Origin: Haloparvum alkalitolerans
GTDB taxonomy: Archaea > Halobacteriota > Halobacteria > Halobacteriales > Haloferacaceae
DNA length: 64,000 nt
Direction: 5' to 3'
Assembly: GCF_050122995.1 (NCBI RefSeq)
Contig: NZ_JBNLIA010000011.1
Coordinates: 124,001-188,000 of the forward strand
Shown: piece after piece, positions 34,091 to 42,521 of the stretch
Layout: each line of letters starts with the position of its first letter
Position numbering within the stretch: the stretch's first letter is position 1
The notes under the pieces: model-generated
The model's database searches: none
The model's input: only the letters and a program-made list of their open reading frames with translations
Told to the model about the DNA's origin: nothing
Made by a program: the position numbers and the translations under genes

Positions 34091-35295
34091 ACCCCGGACA
34101 CTCGACTGCGGACGCGGTGTGCGGTTCTGACGCCTGTTCTCGAGTTCGGCCGCCGTCTCCAGTAGGACTTGTCGATCCGCCCGGCGATCCTGGCTCGAAC
34201 ACGGCGACCGATACGGACGAATTAGGTATAGCGGAATGTAGTTTATGTGTTCGCTGCTGGCCGTTCCCGTCCTCGGAGAAGAAACGGAAACACGGGAGAG
34301 ATCTCGCCATATCGGTAATGGGTTTGTCCGGAATCGTCTCCATCGAGGGCTCCACCTCGGACTGGCTCCGAGGCCCTGCGAAGCCCGATCGCCGACCGAC
34401 GCCGACTCGAGGTGCTTCCCGAACGCGTCCAGTTCTCACGACCGCGTGCAGCGCCGAGACGGAACGGTTTCGGTGTGTGTCCGTCAGGCGGAAGACGCCG
34501 AGAAACGCGTTCACGCGGTCTCATGCGGGTTCTGTGTCGGGATGGCTCGGGAGGGACCGCTCACCGGGAATACGTCCATCCGGCGTCAAAGCCGCGGTTA
34601 CGATCAGGGTCCTTCCGCGCTCGTCGTCTCACCGCTCGGCCGCGGTATCGGTGGCGTCCGGGATCCCGGGCCCGTCAGCCGTCGCTGGGGGCGGGGAATT
34701 CGTCACGCAGGCCGGCGCGGCTCCGCGGCCGACGCCGTGGCGACTCGCGGTCGCCGATCCGGCCGCCTCATGTTCGAGACACCCCCATACCGGCGGAGCC
34801 GGAGCCCCGGAAGCCGTCGCTGCCGGGACGGTTCGTCGTCCGCCCGAACTCCTGTCCCGACTTCGCGGTCGACGTGGTCGGCCGGAGCTCACGTCGCAGC
34901 GTCGCCCGTGACTCTCGGGGGAGGGGCCCGGTCGGACTAGTCAGGCGTCTGCTCAAGTCGCGGCCGTATTCCACGCGGGTCGGGTCAGCGAACGGCGGAG
35001 ATGAAGTATCCGAAAACTGATGAATGTGCCGAACGGGAATCTCTCTTTGCTCGAGAGGCGGGACGAACCGGCGGTCGACAGCGAAATTTTTGACCGTTCT
35101 CTAAGAACGGAATTCGCTTCGGACGTCGATTCATTATCCAATATTTTGGGACTATCTCGGCCGTTTGATGGTCATGTTTTTCCAGATATGCGTAGAATGG
35201 TGGTCGTATTATGGTGCCGGATATTTTGATAAGGTCTCTTATCCACCAGTGTGGGGATAGATTGATTAGCGGGGCGGGCGAGCCTCGGATCACGA
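34091..35295. other. 1.2-kb stretch without a recognisable gene
   Basis: Open frames exist on both strands, but they are rich in Arg and Ser, not acidic, and match no family I know; so I annotate none. From about 35000 to 35260 the base composition shifts to AT-rich, unlike the rest of the window. It holds an inverted repeat at 35094-35110 (ccgttct-cta-agaacgg), another at 35228-35243, and a 27-nt motif (34227-34253) related to 36839-36868. It could be the remains of old inserted DNA next to the recombinase pair. Confidence 0.55.
35228..35243. promoter_or_regulatory. Perfect 6-bp-arm inverted repeat upstream of DUF5805 gene
   Basis: gataag-gtct-cttatc lies 53-68 nt before ATG 35296, upstream of a TATA-like attgatta near 35261. 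The downstream gene encodes a likely ribbon-helix-helix protein, so an autoregulatory operator is possible; this is inference. Confidence 0.3.
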
Positions 35296-35697
35296 ATGTC
35301 GTCGGAACCGGACACCGATCGAACGGCGGTGAAGACGTACGTACCGTCCTACCAAAAATCCGAGTGGAAGCGGCACGCGGACGAACTCGACATGAGCCAG
35401 AGCGAGTTCGTGCGAACGATGGTACAGGCCGGGAGACGGGGGTTCACGACGGGGAACGGGAGTAACCCCGAGGAGGGCGACGAGGAGGGGACGAACCCTG
35501 GGGGTAACGGCCTCGAAAGCCGGGTCGAATCGGTGCTGTCTCGGGAGGGGCCGCTCTCGTGGGAGGATCTGCTCGACGCTCTCTCGGGCGACCTCGAGGA
35601 GCGACTGGAGAACGCGCTCGATGACCTCCAGTCCGAGGACCGGGTTCGGTACAGCGGCCGCGAAGGGGGGTACGTCCTGATGGGCGACCAGCGATGA
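35296..35697 (+). CDS. DUF5805 family protein, likely ribbon-helix-helix DNA-binding
   Basis: 133 residues. VKTYVPSYQKSEWKRHADELDMSQSEFVRTMVQAG is a ribbon-helix-helix-like segment. A Gly/Glu/Asn-rich linker follows, and the end (VESVLSREGPLSWEDLLDALSG, LDDLQSEDRVRYSGREGGYVLM) has the look of a small winged helix. The stop overlaps the start of the recombinase gene (ATGA at 35694), a pairing that recurs in haloarchaea. It may regulate or assist the recombinase. Confidence 0.82.
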   Translation: MSSEPDTDRTAVKTYVPSYQKSEWKRHADELDMSQSEFVRTMVQAGRRGFTTGNGSNPEEGDEEGTNPGGNGLESRVESVLSREGPLSWEDLLDALSGDLEERLENALDDLQSEDRVRYSGREGGYVLMGDQR

Positions 35698-36761
35698 GCG
35701 GACGGGCCACCGGCACCGACGCGGTCGATCCCGCCGATCCGGTCGGATACTTCCTGGAAGACCTCACTTTCCACGGAAAGACGGACCGGACGCGGACGGC
35801 CTACGAGCGCGTCCTGCGGCGGTTCGAGGAATTCCTGTCGGACCCCGAGACGAACCCGCGCGGCGTCTCCGTCGCGCCCAGCGAGGCCACGCACCGCGAC
35901 TGCATGGCGTTCGTCCACTCGCTGCGGGGCGAGGCGGCCGCGAGCACGGTCGCGACGTACGCGGCGTATCTCCACCGCTTTTACGCCTACATGACGCAGG
36001 TGGGCGCCTTCGACGCCAACCCCATGACACTCGTGATGGAGGAGATGGACGAGTCGGTCGACAAGGACCCCGCCCGCCGGGAGATCGACGTCCCCACGAT
36101 GCGGTCGTTCGTGGGGTCGATCCGGCACCCACTCCACCGTGCGCTCGTGGTGACGCTCTTAAAGACCGGCATGCGCGTGGGCGAACTCTGCAACCTCGAC
36201 CTCCGGGACGTCTCCCTGACGGACCCGGAACTGCAGGAGGGCTTCGAGCTGGGGACGCGACCGGCGCTCGATTCGCGCCCGGACTCGGTGTTCGTCACCG
36301 CCGACGCCGCGGTCGGCGAGCCCCTCAACGGGGAGGTGCGGACGGCCGCGAACAAGCGCAAACGGGATACCGTGATACCGGTCGACGACGAGCTCGCGCG
36401 GACGCTCAAGCGGTGGCTCGCAGTGCGTCCCGACGGCGTCTCCGAGGCCGATCCCCTGTTCGTGGGGACCGCCGACGGCTGGGGCGAGCGCGTCGACCCC
36501 GAGACCGTCCGCCACATCGTCGAGCAGCACGCTCGCGAGCGTGGCTGGTACCGCACCGGCGGCGGCGCCGCGGAGAACGTCACGCCCCACTACTTCCGCC
36601 ACTTCTTCACCACCCACCTGCGGGACAGAACCGGCGACCGCGGCGTGGTGAAGTACCTCCGAGGCGACGTCGCCGACGACATCATCGACACCTACACCCA
36701 CAACTGGGGCGGACAGGTCCGGGAGACCTACGAGGCGAACGTCTTCCGTCTCGGCGTCTGA
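35694..36761 (+). CDS. Tyrosine recombinase (XerC/D-like)
   Basis: 355 residues. A SAM-like core-binding domain (about 15-125: YFLEDLTFHGKTDRTRTAYERVLRRFEEFL) precedes the catalytic domain. Catalytic residues are visible: Arg in KTGMRVGELCNLDL, Lys in ANKRKRDTVIPV, His and Arg in TPHYFRHFFTTHL, His in THNWGG and the nucleophile Tyr in RETYEANVF. It cuts and rejoins DNA; haloarchaeal members include both chromosomal Xer-like enzymes and integrases. The overlap with DUF5805 and the lack of phage genes or a tRNA nearby favour a chromosomal, Xer-like member. Confidence 0.88.
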   Translation: MSGRATGTDAVDPADPVGYFLEDLTFHGKTDRTRTAYERVLRRFEEFLSDPETNPRGVSVAPSEATHRDCMAFVHSLRGEAAASTVATYAAYLHRFYAYMTQVGAFDANPMTLVMEEMDESVDKDPARREIDVPTMRSFVGSIRHPLHRALVVTLLKTGMRVGELCNLDLRDVSLTDPELQEGFELGTRPALDSRPDSVFVTADAAVGEPLNGEVRTAANKRKRDTVIPVDDELARTLKRWLAVRPDGVSEADPLFVGTADGWGERVDPETVRHIVEQHARERGWYRTGGGAAENVTPHYFRHFFTTHLRDRTGDRGVVKYLRGDVADDIIDTYTHNWGGQVRETYEANVFRLGV

Positions 36762-37079
36762 GAACCCTCCAGAGCGATTTTTGGGAGACGCCCGCAGCAA
36801 TTGCGTTGTCGTGGAACCGTCGAAAGTCTGATCGAGAACGAACTCATAAACTTCATAGCGCGATATAGAGTTTCGGGCGGTAGCTACTCCGATCGAGGCG
36901 GGAAATCCGGGACCGATCGGTGGGTCGGGCAGAGAGGCGGTGGAACCGAGACTCCGAACCGAGACTCCGAACCGAGACTCCGAACCCAGACTCCGAGATC
37001 GCGAACCGGCTCCGGGCCCGCGGCGGCCGCGGGGTCGGCTGACACATGGCTTAAGACCGGGGGGCGACGAGGTGCGTCC
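36762..37079. other. Spacer with 13-bp tandem repeat and CDF promoter
   Basis: No gene. It includes a T-run (gatttttgg) just after the recombinase stop that may end transcription, the motif at 36839-36868 related to 34227-34253, a 13-bp tandem repeat (36943-36994), and a TATA-like ggcttaaga at 37048-37056, 28 nt before the CDF start. Confidence 0.6.
36943..36994. repeat. 13-bp tandem repeat, four copies
   Basis: gaaccgagactcc repeats exactly at 36943, 36956 and 36969, with a one-base variant at 36982 (gaacccagactcc). Confidence 0.9.
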
Positions 37080-38015
37080 ATGTCGGAGGGGACCTCGACG
37101 GACGACCGCCGCCGGTTCGGACGGGCGGCGCTGGTCAACGTCCTCGGAAACGCGGTGAAGATCGCCGTCGAGGGGGCCGCAGGCGTCGCGTTCGGCAGCG
37201 TGGCGCTGGTCGCTGACGCCGCCCACTCTGTCGCGGACCTGGTCGCCAGCGTGGTCGTGTTCCTGTGGGGCGGCAGCCGGTACGAGACCGCCGACGAGGG
37301 GCACCCGCACGGCCACCAGCGGATCGAACCGCTCACGGCGCTGTTCGTCGGCGCGGTGATCGTCGTCCTGGGGCTGAACCTGCTCCGGGAGTCCGCCCTC
37401 GGCCTCCTGGAGGGGGCCGGCGTGACGTTCAGTCCGGTACTGGTCGCGGCGCTCGGCTTCGCGATGCTGGATATGTACGTCGTCTACCGATACACCGCGT
37501 GGGTGAACGCGGACCTCGGATCGGCCGCGCTGAGCGCGCTGGTGGCCGACTGCCTGAACGACATCTACACGACGGTGGCCGCGATGGTGGGGATCCTCGG
37601 CGTGTACGTCGGATACCCGATCCTGGACCCGCTCGCCGGCGCGCTCGTCAGCGTCCTCGTCGTCTATCAGGGGGTCGAGATCGCCCGGGAGAACGTCGAC
37701 TACCTCGTGGGTGCGGCGCCGCCGGAGGGCGAACGACGGCGGATCGTGGAGGCGATCCGCGAACACGCCGAGGTCGAGGGGATCCACGACCTGCGCGTCT
37801 TCTACGACGGGACCGACCTGGAAGTCGAGGTCCACGTCGAGGTCGACGGGAGCCTGCCGTTCCGCGAAGCCCACGACGTGGAAACGGAAGTCGTGAGTCG
37901 CCTCCGCGGGATGGAGGGCGTCGGCGACGTCCACGTCCATCTCGACCCGTCGGGCCTCGGCGAGTGGAAGGACGCACCGGAGTCCGGCGACGGGGGCGAG
38001 CGACCCTCGGAGTGA
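37080..38015 (+). CDS. Cation diffusion facilitator (CDF) metal transporter
   Basis: 311 residues with six membrane helices and a cytoplasmic C-terminal domain (about 215-295). Site A residues are in helix 2, DAAHSVADL (His and Asp four apart), and helix 5, VADCLNDIY (Asp and Asp four apart). A His-rich loop HPHGHQR lies between helices 2 and 3. CDF proteins export divalent metals by proton exchange. The HxxxD/DxxxD combination differs from the HD-HD set of zinc-specific members, so the metal is uncertain. ATG 37080 has a TATA-like box 28 nt upstream. Confidence 0.9.
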   Translation: MSEGTSTDDRRRFGRAALVNVLGNAVKIAVEGAAGVAFGSVALVADAAHSVADLVASVVVFLWGGSRYETADEGHPHGHQRIEPLTALFVGAVIVVLGLNLLRESALGLLEGAGVTFSPVLVAALGFAMLDMYVVYRYTAWVNADLGSAALSALVADCLNDIYTTVAAMVGILGVYVGYPILDPLAGALVSVLVVYQGVEIARENVDYLVGAAPPEGERRRIVEAIREHAEVEGIHDLRVFYDGTDLEVEVHVEVDGSLPFREAHDVETEVVSRLRGMEGVGDVHVHLDPSGLGEWKDAPESGDGGERPSE

Positions 38016-38033
38016 TCGCCGAAGCGGGCGGCC

Positions 38034-38732
38034 TCAGACCGGGTCGACGAGGCCCGGATCGTCGTTCGCGGGGTCGTTGACGCGCGTCGACACCGGGTAG
38101 CTCCGCAACTCGTCGGCGGGATACGTCCGTAGCTGCGCGGCCGCCTCCTCGGGGCTCCCGTGGAGGTACGTCTCAGCGTCGTCGGGGGTCAGGATAACCG
38201 CCATGCGGTGGTGGAGGTCGGCGACGAGGTCGTTCGGATCGGTCGTGAGCACCGCGAACGTCTCCGTCGGGCCCGCCTCATTTTCGTCCGTCGCTGTACC
38301 GCCGCCGAAGGCGTCGAGGCCGGTCTGTGCCGCGGCATCGGGATCCTCCCAGCGCGCGTGGATCCCCGCCATGAGGAACGGGCGGTCGTCTGCGAATGCG
38401 ACCCGATGCGGGCGCTTGCGTCCGCCCGTCTCGGTCCACTCGTAGAACCCGTCCGCGGGGACGACGCAGCGCCGCGCCTCGAAGGCGTCGCGGAACGCCG
38501 GCTTCTCGCGGACGGTCTCGGCGCGAGCGTTGATCTGGCCGAACGCGTCGTCGGCCCACGTCGGCGTGAACCCCCACTCGCCGCGGGTCGCCTCGTCCGG
38601 CTCCGACGCCGAGATGAACGGCAGCCGCTGGCCGGGCGCGCAGTTGTAGCGTGGCTCGTGTTCGGGGAAGGCGGCCCCGAACCGGGCTTCGAGGGCGTCG
38701 CGGGAAGCGGTCAGACTGTAACGGCCGCACAT
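38034..38732 (-). CDS. SOS response-associated peptidase / HMCES-type abasic-site protein (YedK)
   Basis: 232 residues. The start is fixed by MCGRYS: Cys2 becomes the N-terminal residue that forms a thiazolidine crosslink with abasic sites in single-stranded DNA. The other family residues are in RYNCAPGQ (Asn), ADGFYEW (Glu) and LHHRMAVIL (His). An upstream ATG would bury Cys2 and is rejected. It is convergent with the CDF gene and divergent from the exonuclease gene, an arrangement that could group DNA repair functions but may be chance. Confidence 0.93.
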   Translation of the reverse strand: MCGRYSLTASRDALEARFGAAFPEHEPRYNCAPGQRLPFISASEPDEATRGEWGFTPTWADDAFGQINARAETVREKPAFRDAFEARRCVVPADGFYEWTETGGRKRPHRVAFADDRPFLMAGIHARWEDPDAAAQTGLDAFGGGTATDENEAGPTETFAVLTTDPNDLVADLHHRMAVILTPDDAETYLHGSPEEAAAQLRTYPADELRSYPVSTRVNDPANDDPGLVDPV

Positions 38733-38821
38733 GAGCGGTCGTTGGCGCGCCGCGGTCATAAGCCGGCGGGACGCGGTCGCCGGAGCGCGAGGTTGAAGGC
38801 CGGCGAGCGCGGGGGTCCGGT

Positions 38822-39583
38822 ATGCGCATCGAGAACAGCTTCATCCCCGTTCGGGGGGTCGGCGAGGCGACCGAGCGCCGGCTCTGGGAGCGCGGGATGA
38901 CCGACTGGGACGCGTTCGACCCGTCCGCGGACGTGTCCGGGGTGGGTCCGACGACCGCCGGCCGCATCGAGTCGTTCATCGCGGAGGCGTGGACGCACCT
39001 CGACGACGGAAACGCCGCGTTCTTCGACGGCGCCTTCCCCTCGGGCGAGCGCTGGCGACTCTACGAGAACTTCCGCGCGGAGACCTGCTTCTTCGACATC
39101 GAGACCACCGGACTGGACGAGCGCCGCGACGAGGTGACGACGGTCAGCTTTCACCGAGACGGCGAGACGACGACGCTGGTGCAGGGCGAGGACCTCACGG
39201 CCGAGCGCGTGCGCGAGCAGTTTCGCGAGGCCGAATTGCTGGCGACGTTCAACGGCGCCCGCTTCGACGTGCCGTTCCTGGAGACGAGCCTCGACATCGA
39301 GGTGGAGACGCCGCACCTCGACCTGATGTACCCCTGCAAGCGGATCGGGCTCTCGGGGGGGCTCAAGCCCATCGAGAAAGAACTCGGCATCGACCGCGAC
39401 CGGCCGGACATCTCCGGGCGCGACGCCGTGCGGCTCTGGCGCGAGTACGAGCGCGGCGACGAGTCGTCGCTGGAGACGCTCGTCTCCTACAACCGCGAGG
39501 ACGCGGTCAACCTGCGTGCGCTCGCCGACACGGTCTGTGAAACGCTCCACGACGACGTCTTCTCGCCGGTCGTCGAGCCGTAG
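38822..39583 (+). CDS. RNase H-like DEDD exonuclease (YprB type)
   Basis: 253 residues. An N-terminal helix-hairpin-helix-like region (IPVRGVGEATERRLWERGM, SGVGPTTAGRIE) precedes a DEDDy-type nuclease core with FFDIETTGLDE (first Asp-x-Glu), ATFNGARFDVPFLE (second Asp) and SYNREDAVNLRAL (third and fourth acids). Related YprB-like proteins are probable 3'-5' exonucleases. Pairing a DNA-binding HhH with the nuclease core suggests a structured or single-stranded DNA substrate. Confidence 0.85.
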   Translation: MRIENSFIPVRGVGEATERRLWERGMTDWDAFDPSADVSGVGPTTAGRIESFIAEAWTHLDDGNAAFFDGAFPSGERWRLYENFRAETCFFDIETTGLDERRDEVTTVSFHRDGETTTLVQGEDLTAERVREQFREAELLATFNGARFDVPFLETSLDIEVETPHLDLMYPCKRIGLSGGLKPIEKELGIDRDRPDISGRDAVRLWREYERGDESSLETLVSYNREDAVNLRALADTVCETLHDDVFSPVVEP

Positions 39584-39677
39584 CAAAACCCGCGGTCGAA
39601 CCGACCGCGAACCGTTCCACGCCGGCGGACGCGCTCGTCACCGACCCGGGTCGAGAGACAGCGGGCGGTCGGTGACG

Positions 39678-41051
39678 CTAGCTCGCGGAGCCCTCCGCCG
39701 GTTCGTCGTCGTCGGACTCGTCGGCTTCGTCAGCGTCGCCGGCCGCGTGCTCGGTCGTCCCGCGAACCGCGTCGGGGTCCAACTCGTCGTCGAGGATGGC
39801 TGCGGTCACTCCGTCCGCGTCGTCGCCCGCCCTCTCCACGCGTTCGGTCGACTCCTCGTCCTCCCCGGCGCCGGTCTCGGCTTCGTCATCCGCCGGTTCG
39901 TCGCTGTCCTCGGTCGCGTCACCGTCTTCTGACACGCCGACACTCTCGGCCTTATCGTCGTGGTCGACCTCATCATCCTGGTCGACCCTATCGTCATCCC
40001 CAGGCTCACCGTCCCCCTCAGGCCCCTCACCGTCGGCGGACCCGTCGTCCACATCCTCGGCATCGCCCCCGGGAGTCCTCGCCTCGTCGCGCTCGGCCCC
40101 GTCGTCGGTATCGTCGGTCTCGTCGCGCTCGGTCCCGTCGTCGGTCTCTTCGGCCTCGTCGCGCTCGGTCCCGTCGTCGGCCTCGTCGGTCTCGTTGGGC
40201 CCACCGGCCGCGCCGTCTTTCGGTCGCACGAGTTTCATCTCGCCGCGGGCGCGCAGCGTCCCCTCGATCTCGGCGCCCTCGTGGACGATCAGGTCGCCCG
40301 CGACCACGTCGCCGCGGATCTGTGCGCCCGGCTCGACCGTGACCGTCCCGCGGCGCGTGGTCACGTCGCCGTGGACGAGCGTTCCCTCGCCGACGGTTAT
40401 GTCGCCGCGAGCGCGCAGCGACCCGAATACGTTGTTGTCGCGGCCGACCGCGATCTCCTCGGCGCGGACGTTGCCGTGGAGGCGGCAGTCGTCGCCGATC
40501 GTGGCGGGCGTGGAGACGCGCCACGCGTCGTCGGAGACCTCCGCGCCGCGGGGGATGACGAGGGGATCGCGCGGGTCCTCCTCGCCCGACAGCGCCTCCG
40601 CGAGGTCGTCCGCGGCGTCCGCCTCGCCCAGCCGGAGCAGCTGCGAGAGGACGATGAAGTAGAAGACGAGCGTCGGCACCGGGTTGCGGATCACGATCCA
40701 GCCGTTGGCCTCGAACCCCTCCTCGATGTCCACGTCGTCGCCGATGTCGAGGTCGCCGGAGACCATCAGCCGGCCGGTGATGTGGACCCGCTCGCCGAGG
40801 TACGCGTCGTCGCCGACGAGGACGTTCCCGTCCACGTCACACAGCATGTCCAGTCGGCAGTCCCCCTCGGCCTCGATGTCGTTGCCGAAGGAGGCGCGCT
40901 CGCCGGCCGCGACGTTCCGCCCGCGGACCCCGAACTCCACCGTCGACTGGCCGCCGACCAGCACGTCCCCGTCGGTGACGAGGTCGTGCTCCTCGACGGT
41001 CGTCCCCGACGGCACCGACAGTTCGGCGATCGGGTCCCCCCTGAGTGACAC
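39678..41051 (-). CDS. Polymer-forming cytoskeletal (bactofilin-like) protein
   Basis: 457 residues from GTG 41051, chosen because the TATA-like tttatgc (41075-41082) is 28 nt upstream; ATG 41078 would overlap that box. Two beta-helix segments, about 15-115 (VEFGVRGRNVAAGERASFG, GNVLVGDDAYLGERVHITG) and about 185-265 (IGDDCRLHGNVRAEEIAVGRDNNVFG, GDVVAGDLIVHEGAEIEG), flank a hydrophobic helix (PTLVFYFIVLSQLL). The last 190 residues are an acidic low-complexity tail with repeats of ETDDGTERDE. Bactofilins form filaments at the membrane; the inserted membrane helix suggests membrane association. Confidence 0.85.
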   Translation of the reverse strand: MSLRGDPIAELSVPSGTTVEEHDLVTDGDVLVGGQSTVEFGVRGRNVAAGERASFGNDIEAEGDCRLDMLCDVDGNVLVGDDAYLGERVHITGRLMVSGDLDIGDDVDIEEGFEANGWIVIRNPVPTLVFYFIVLSQLLRLGEADAADDLAEALSGEEDPRDPLVIPRGAEVSDDAWRVSTPATIGDDCRLHGNVRAEEIAVGRDNNVFGSLRARGDITVGEGTLVHGDVTTRRGTVTVEPGAQIRGDVVAGDLIVHEGAEIEGTLRARGEMKLVRPKDGAAGGPNETDEADDGTERDEAEETDDGTERDETDDTDDGAERDEARTPGGDAEDVDDGSADGEGPEGDGEPGDDDRVDQDDEVDHDDKAESVGVSEDGDATEDSDEPADDEAETGAGEDEESTERVERAGDDADGVTAAILDDELDPDAVRGTTEHAAGDADEADESDDDEPAEGSAS

Positions 41052-41074
41052 ACACGGTCGCAGACGCCCGACGG

Positions 41075-41082
41075 GCATAAAC
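41075..41082 (-). promoter_or_regulatory. TATA-like element deciding the bactofilin start
   Basis: gtttatgc in minus sense is centred 28 nt before GTG 41051. Confidence 0.45.
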
Positions 41083-41189
41083 GGTCGGGGGGCGTCGGAC
41101 GCGCGGCGGACGCCGCTCCCGAACCTGTACTGTTGCATGCCCACACACCACACAACACTGAAGCGGGAGCGGGCGAATTATCAGGTACG

Positions 41190-42446
41190 ATGAACGTTTC
41201 CCGGCACGGTGCGGGCGTCGGCGCCGCCGGTCGCGCGCTCGCCTCGCAGGTGCACCCGGTGTTCATGCTCCCGCCGCTGGCCGCCTCGTGGTTCGGCGCG
41301 GCCGTCGCCGGCGAGTTCTCGGTCGGGTTGGGCGCTGTCCACGCGCTGGCCGCCTTCTTCGCCGTCTACACCGCGCACGTGAAGGACGGCTACGTCGACT
41401 TCCACGTCCGCGGGGAGGACGACGACCACCCCCTGACGGCGCGGGGGTGCCGGCTCGCACTCGCGGGCGCGGCGGTCGGCTTCCTGGGCTGTCTGACCGC
41501 GCTGTGGCTCGCGGCCGGCCCCGCCGCGGCGGCGGTGACCGCGCCGATGTGGCTGATCGGCTACCTCCACGCGCCACAACTCGACGTGCACACCCTCGGC
41601 GCGACGATGGGCTACCCGGCGGGCATCGCGGTCGCGATGATCGGCGGCGCCGTGGTGCAGGCAGGGAGCGCGGCGCCCGCCACGCTCGCGTTCGCGGCCG
41701 TGTTCCTGGTCGTCCTCACCGGCGTGAAGGTGGTCGACGACGAGGCGGACCTCGCGTACGACCGCTCCATCGACAAGCGCACGGTCGCGGTGGTGCTCGG
41801 TCGCGTCCGCGCGCGACGCCTCGCGTACGCGCTGCTGCTCGTCGGCTGTATCGCGGTGCTGTGGTTCACCGTCGCGGGCCTGTTCCCGCCCGCCGCGCCC
41901 GCGGCCGCGATCGCCCTGCTCGCGGTCGCGGCGGTCGCCTACCGCGCGCCCTCCGACCTGGCCACCATGCTCCTCGTGCGCGGGACCTACCTGTTCTTGG
42001 CCGCCCTGCTCGTAGCGGTGTGGTTCCGGCCGCTCTCGGGGGTCGGTCTCCCCGACATCACGGCCCTCGGCCCCTACACCTACCTCGCGACGGAGGTCGT
42101 CTTCGGCGCGCTCGCGTTCGCCCTGCTGTACCGCGCGGAGGCGCTGTGGAGTGCCGCGCGGACGGTGCTGGCGCTGTACCCCGTGGCGTACGTCTGGGAC
42201 TGGTACACGCTGGAGGTCGGCGTCTTCGCCATCGTCGCGCGCACGGGTTACGACCTGTTCGGCATCCCGGTCGAGGAGCACCTGTTCATGGTCGTCGTTC
42301 CCGCGCTGGTGATCGGGTTCCACGAGACGCTGCGGCGGGCGGACGGGCCGGCCGCGGTCGACGCCGGAACGTCGCTCGAAGGCGCGACCGGCGACCCCGG
42401 CACCTCCGCCGACGCCCCCGACACCGTCGCGGACGTGGACGACTGA
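41190..42446 (+). CDS. UbiA prenyltransferase fused to a lycopene cyclase domain
   Basis: 418 residues, about ten membrane helices. Residues 1-285 are a UbiA-type prenyltransferase: first Asp-rich motif KDGYVDFHVRGED at 65-77 and second motif DDEADLAYD at 183-191. Residues 293-383 are a lycopene cyclase domain, with YVWDWYTLEVGVF near 334 and the signature GIPVEEHLFMVVVP at 358-371. UbiA members of this clade (lycopene elongases) add C5 units in C50 carotenoid synthesis, and heterodimeric cyclases of this type close the rings. A fused elongase/cyclase is known from actinobacterial C50 clusters, so a carotenoid role is plausible but unproven. The C-terminal tail is Asp/Thr-rich. Confidence 0.8.
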   Translation: MNVSRHGAGVGAAGRALASQVHPVFMLPPLAASWFGAAVAGEFSVGLGAVHALAAFFAVYTAHVKDGYVDFHVRGEDDDHPLTARGCRLALAGAAVGFLGCLTALWLAAGPAAAAVTAPMWLIGYLHAPQLDVHTLGATMGYPAGIAVAMIGGAVVQAGSAAPATLAFAAVFLVVLTGVKVVDDEADLAYDRSIDKRTVAVVLGRVRARRLAYALLLVGCIAVLWFTVAGLFPPAAPAAAIALLAVAAVAYRAPSDLATMLLVRGTYLFLAALLVAVWFRPLSGVGLPDITALGPYTYLATEVVFGALAFALLYRAEALWSAARTVLALYPVAYVWDWYTLEVGVFAIVARTGYDLFGIPVEEHLFMVVVPALVIGFHETLRRADGPAAVDAGTSLEGATGDPGTSADAPDTVADVDD

Positions 42447-42521
42447 CGGGCGGCGGTCGAGTCCCGACCGCGTCGACGCCGTCACCGTGGCCTTATAAAT
42501 GACTGCGGCGTACGACGCGGC

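Noticed and set aside
34245..34940. 231-residue frame in the gene-free region
   Set aside because: Arg/Ser-rich with no acidic bias and no known motif; overlapping frames on both strands are equally long.
35020..35229. 69-residue frame in the AT-rich stretch
   Set aside because: It has an ATG but no recognisable family, no good promoter spacing and codon use unlike neighbouring genes.
35296..36761. Integrated phage or plasmid
   Set aside because: Only a recombinase and its small partner are present; no tRNA, attachment duplication or viral genes can be seen.
39796..40662. Ser/Pro-rich open frame on the plus strand
   Set aside because: It mirrors the acidic repeat tail of the bactofilin-like gene on the other strand; the Ser/Ala/Pro pattern is an antisense image of Asp/Glu codons.
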